Shown in pieces: positions 61,229 to 63,059 of a DNA stretch of 63,059 bases (its first letter is position 1; each line of letters begins with the position of its first letter). This DNA comes from Opitutales bacterium (GTDB lineage: Bacteria > Verrucomicrobiota > Verrucomicrobiia > Opitutales > Oceanipulchritudinaceae): NCBI GenBank assembly GCA_020831485.1, contig JAFIGG010000011.1:1-63059 (forward strand), read 5' to 3'. The translations under genes and the position numbers were made by a program. The notes beneath the pieces are model-generated. The model saw nothing but the letters and a program-made list of their open reading frames with translations, was not told where the DNA came from and did no database searches.

Positions 61229-63001
61229 TTAGCGCTGAGGGAGATTCCATTCTTTTCTGATCTCGGCCAAGCTTTGGGTGTTGAAGACATTATCGGGGCT
61301 CAACCAGCCTTTGCGGGCGCTGAGTATTCCGGCGCGCATGTAGGCGAAGCCTTCGGCGCTGTGGGCGTCGGGGTTGATTACGCAGCGCACGCCGGCTTCG
61401 GCGGCGGCTCGCCAGTGGCGCCAGTCCATATCGAGGCGGTAAGGGTTGGCGTTCAGCTCGATCAGGACCTTCTGTTGGGCGGCTTCCTCGACGACACGAC
61501 GGGTGTCGAGCGCATAGCCTTCGCGGCGCAGGAGCAGGCGACCACTGAGGTGCCCGAGCATACGGGGGATCTTGACCGGAGCTTCGAACGCCTTGATAAA
61601 ACGTTCGGTCATGGCGGCTTCGCTGTTGCCGGTCATGGAGCTGTGGATCGATAAAACACAGTAATCGAGCTGATTGATGACGTCGATATCGAGGTCGAGG
61701 CTGCCGTCTTTCAGGATATCGATTTCGCAACCGGCAAACACGTGGACCTTGAATTGGCCGGAGGCATTGAGGTTGCGGATTTTCTCAATCTGGCTGAGCA
61801 GGCGTTTTTCATCGAGGCCGTTGGCTTGAAAGCTGGCCTTGGAGTGGTCGGCGATTCCGAGGTATTCCCAGCCGAGATTATCGGCGGCAGCGGCCATCTC
61901 CTCCAGAGTTGCTTTGCCATCCGAGGCAGTGGTGTGGTTGTGGAAGCTGCCGCGGATGTGTCTTTCCTCAATCAATTCCGGGAGGCGACTCTTTTCTGCC
62001 AGCTCAAGCTCATCCAGGCCCTCCCGCAGTTCCGGCACGATCGATTCAAGTTCGAGGGCCTTGAACAGATCCGCCTCTGTCTGGATGCCCTCAACCGCCA
62101 GTTCGCGTTCCCACTGCGGGGCGGAGGCATCGCGTTCAGCGGTCTTGTCGAATAGGCCCCATTCGGATAGGGAAAAACCACGGGCGAGGGCCCGTTGGCG
62201 CATTTTCACGTTGTGATCCTTGGAGCCCGTGAAATGGTGCAGGGCAAAGACGAAGCGGCTGTCCGGGACGACGCGCAGGTCGGCCTGAAGTCCGCCCTGC
62301 ATGCGAATGCTGGATTTGGTTTCACCCTTGGCGCTGACTTCTTCAATGCCGTCCTGGCTGCAAAACCAGTCCATGATCGGGGCGGGCTCATCCGAGGCGA
62401 CAATGAAGTCGAGATCGCCCACGGTCTCTCGTCCACGGCGCAGGCTGCCGGCGGCTTCCGCCCGGATGACTTGGGGCAGGGCGCGGATCTGTTTCAACAT
62501 GGGCCAGGCGACTTTCGCGGCGTCCCACCATAGGTGGCGACGGCTGTAGGCTTCGCGGTTGGCGATACCGCGCAAGAGGTTTTCGACGGACTTCTTGCCG
62601 AAGCCGGGCAGGGCCTCTATGCGGCCGTCCTTACAGGCCTCGGTCAGCTGATCCAGAGTTTCAACGCCCAGTTCATCGTGGATTTTGCGGATTTTTTTCG
62701 GACCAAATCCGGGGATGTCGAGCATGTCGAGCAGACCCGGAGCAATGGATGCCTTCAGCTTGTCATAAAACTCCAGTTTGCCGGTTTGGCGCAGGGTCAC
62801 GATCTTTTCCGCCAAGGCTTTGCCAATGCCCGGGACTTTGACCAGTTCATCGGCTTCGATCAATGCATCCAGGTTTTCCTCCAGGCTTTCAATCGCCCGG
62901 GCACCGGATTGGTAGGCACGGATTTTGAAGGCATTTTCGCCCTTCAACTCCAGCAGCACAGCGATTTCTTCCAGGATGTCGACAATCTGAGCACGTTCCA
63001 T
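61229..63001 (-). CDS. polX: PolX-type DNA polymerase with PHP exonuclease domain
   Basis: At 590 residues the N-terminal helix-hairpin-helix region (VKVPGIGKALAEKIVTL, LDIPGFGPKKIRKIHDELG) and family-X nucleotidyltransferase core (AEAAGSLRRGRETVGDLDFI with catalytic Asp in DLDF) occupy about 1-320. The PHP domain (about 345-570) has HNHTTASDGKATLEEM, LGIADHSKAS, VFAGCEIDIL, DYCVLSIHSS and INPDAHSAEG, the metal-binding set for 3'-5' exonuclease. Both domains look intact. It acts in base-excision and gap repair. Confidence 0.95.
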   Translation of the reverse strand: MERAQIVDILEEIAVLLELKGENAFKIRAYQSGARAIESLEENLDALIEADELVKVPGIGKALAEKIVTLRQTGKLEFYDKLKASIAPGLLDMLDIPGFGPKKIRKIHDELGVETLDQLTEACKDGRIEALPGFGKKSVENLLRGIANREAYSRRHLWWDAAKVAWPMLKQIRALPQVIRAEAAGSLRRGRETVGDLDFIVASDEPAPIMDWFCSQDGIEEVSAKGETKSSIRMQGGLQADLRVVPDSRFVFALHHFTGSKDHNVKMRQRALARGFSLSEWGLFDKTAERDASAPQWERELAVEGIQTEADLFKALELESIVPELREGLDELELAEKSRLPELIEERHIRGSFHNHTTASDGKATLEEMAAAADNLGWEYLGIADHSKASFQANGLDEKRLLSQIEKIRNLNASGQFKVHVFAGCEIDILKDGSLDLDIDVINQLDYCVLSIHSSMTGNSEAAMTERFIKAFEAPVKIPRMLGHLSGRLLLRREGYALDTRRVVEEAAQQKVLIELNANPYRLDMDWRHWRAAAEAGVRCVINPDAHSAEGFAYMRAGILSARKGWLSPDNVFNTQSLAEIRKEWNLPQR

Positions 63002-63059
63002 ACAGGGACTACTATTGTCGGCGGAAATCCCGCTGTCGAGTTTGTTGAAGGGCTTGGGG

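Overview
The window looks like chromosomal DNA of a Gram-negative bacterium of the Verrucomicrobiota, most likely class Opitutia (Opitutae). This is inferred from several traits: a PEP-CTERM tail (IPEPSTYALL, membrane helix, RRR), large secreted proteins with a tryptophan/tyrosine-rich C-terminal module, an NfeD/NfeD/FloA operon, a Ser/Thr kinase fused to PEGA and formylglycine-enzyme-like domains, and LuxR regulators with GAF-like sensors. No rRNA or tRNA gene was recognised, so the assignment rests on protein style only.

Layout. 1-3300 is accessory DNA: repeats around a DUF4143 ATPase gene and an AbrB/MazF-type toxin-antitoxin pair. 3306-7646 encodes a giant secreted propeller-like protein. 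7772-22669 is mostly core: an exporter-type ABC protein, a LysR regulator divergent from yggS, aroC with a translationally coupled unknown gene, the nfeD-nfeD-floA membrane operon, glycogen phosphorylase, a DUF3108 protein and mutL. 22790-31215 is a second accessory zone with a deleted toxin-antitoxin pair, an N-terminally truncated Rhs protein with an AT-rich tail, three tandem TonB-C-like lipoproteins, VapBC, a Vat/CatB-type acetyltransferase, a ThuA protein, a thioredoxin-fold protein and a glycosidase remnant.

31303-37111 holds small membrane and regulatory genes (DoxX, ThuA, RodZ-like, TatD, a LuxR/GAF pair). 37296-43383 holds an LRR-FecR secreted protein and the PEGA/FGE kinase. A frameshifted PEP-CTERM gene and HicAB follow. 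44592-55332 is again housekeeping: an S55-like protein and a secreted propeller protein upstream of aspS, then an amt-glnB operon behind a near-perfect sigma-54 promoter, then valS. The remainder carries a DUF192 lipoprotein, an M24 peptidase, a glycosyltransferase-like protein, a response-regulator/kinase coupled to folD, rluB and polX.

How parts work together. The amt-glnB pair is a classical ammonium uptake and sensing unit. NfeD and FloA form a membrane-microdomain unit. The accessory zones combine toxin-antitoxin modules, dispersed hairpin repeats and several gene scars (FitAB-like, Rhs, GH97-like, PEP-CTERM), which points to repeated insertion and deletion. The most unusual local systems are the Rhs tail with its AT-rich lipoprotein cluster (23413-27294) and the split LuxR/GAF regulator facing an LRR-FecR surface protein across a TACGTA-centred palindrome (35872-40340).
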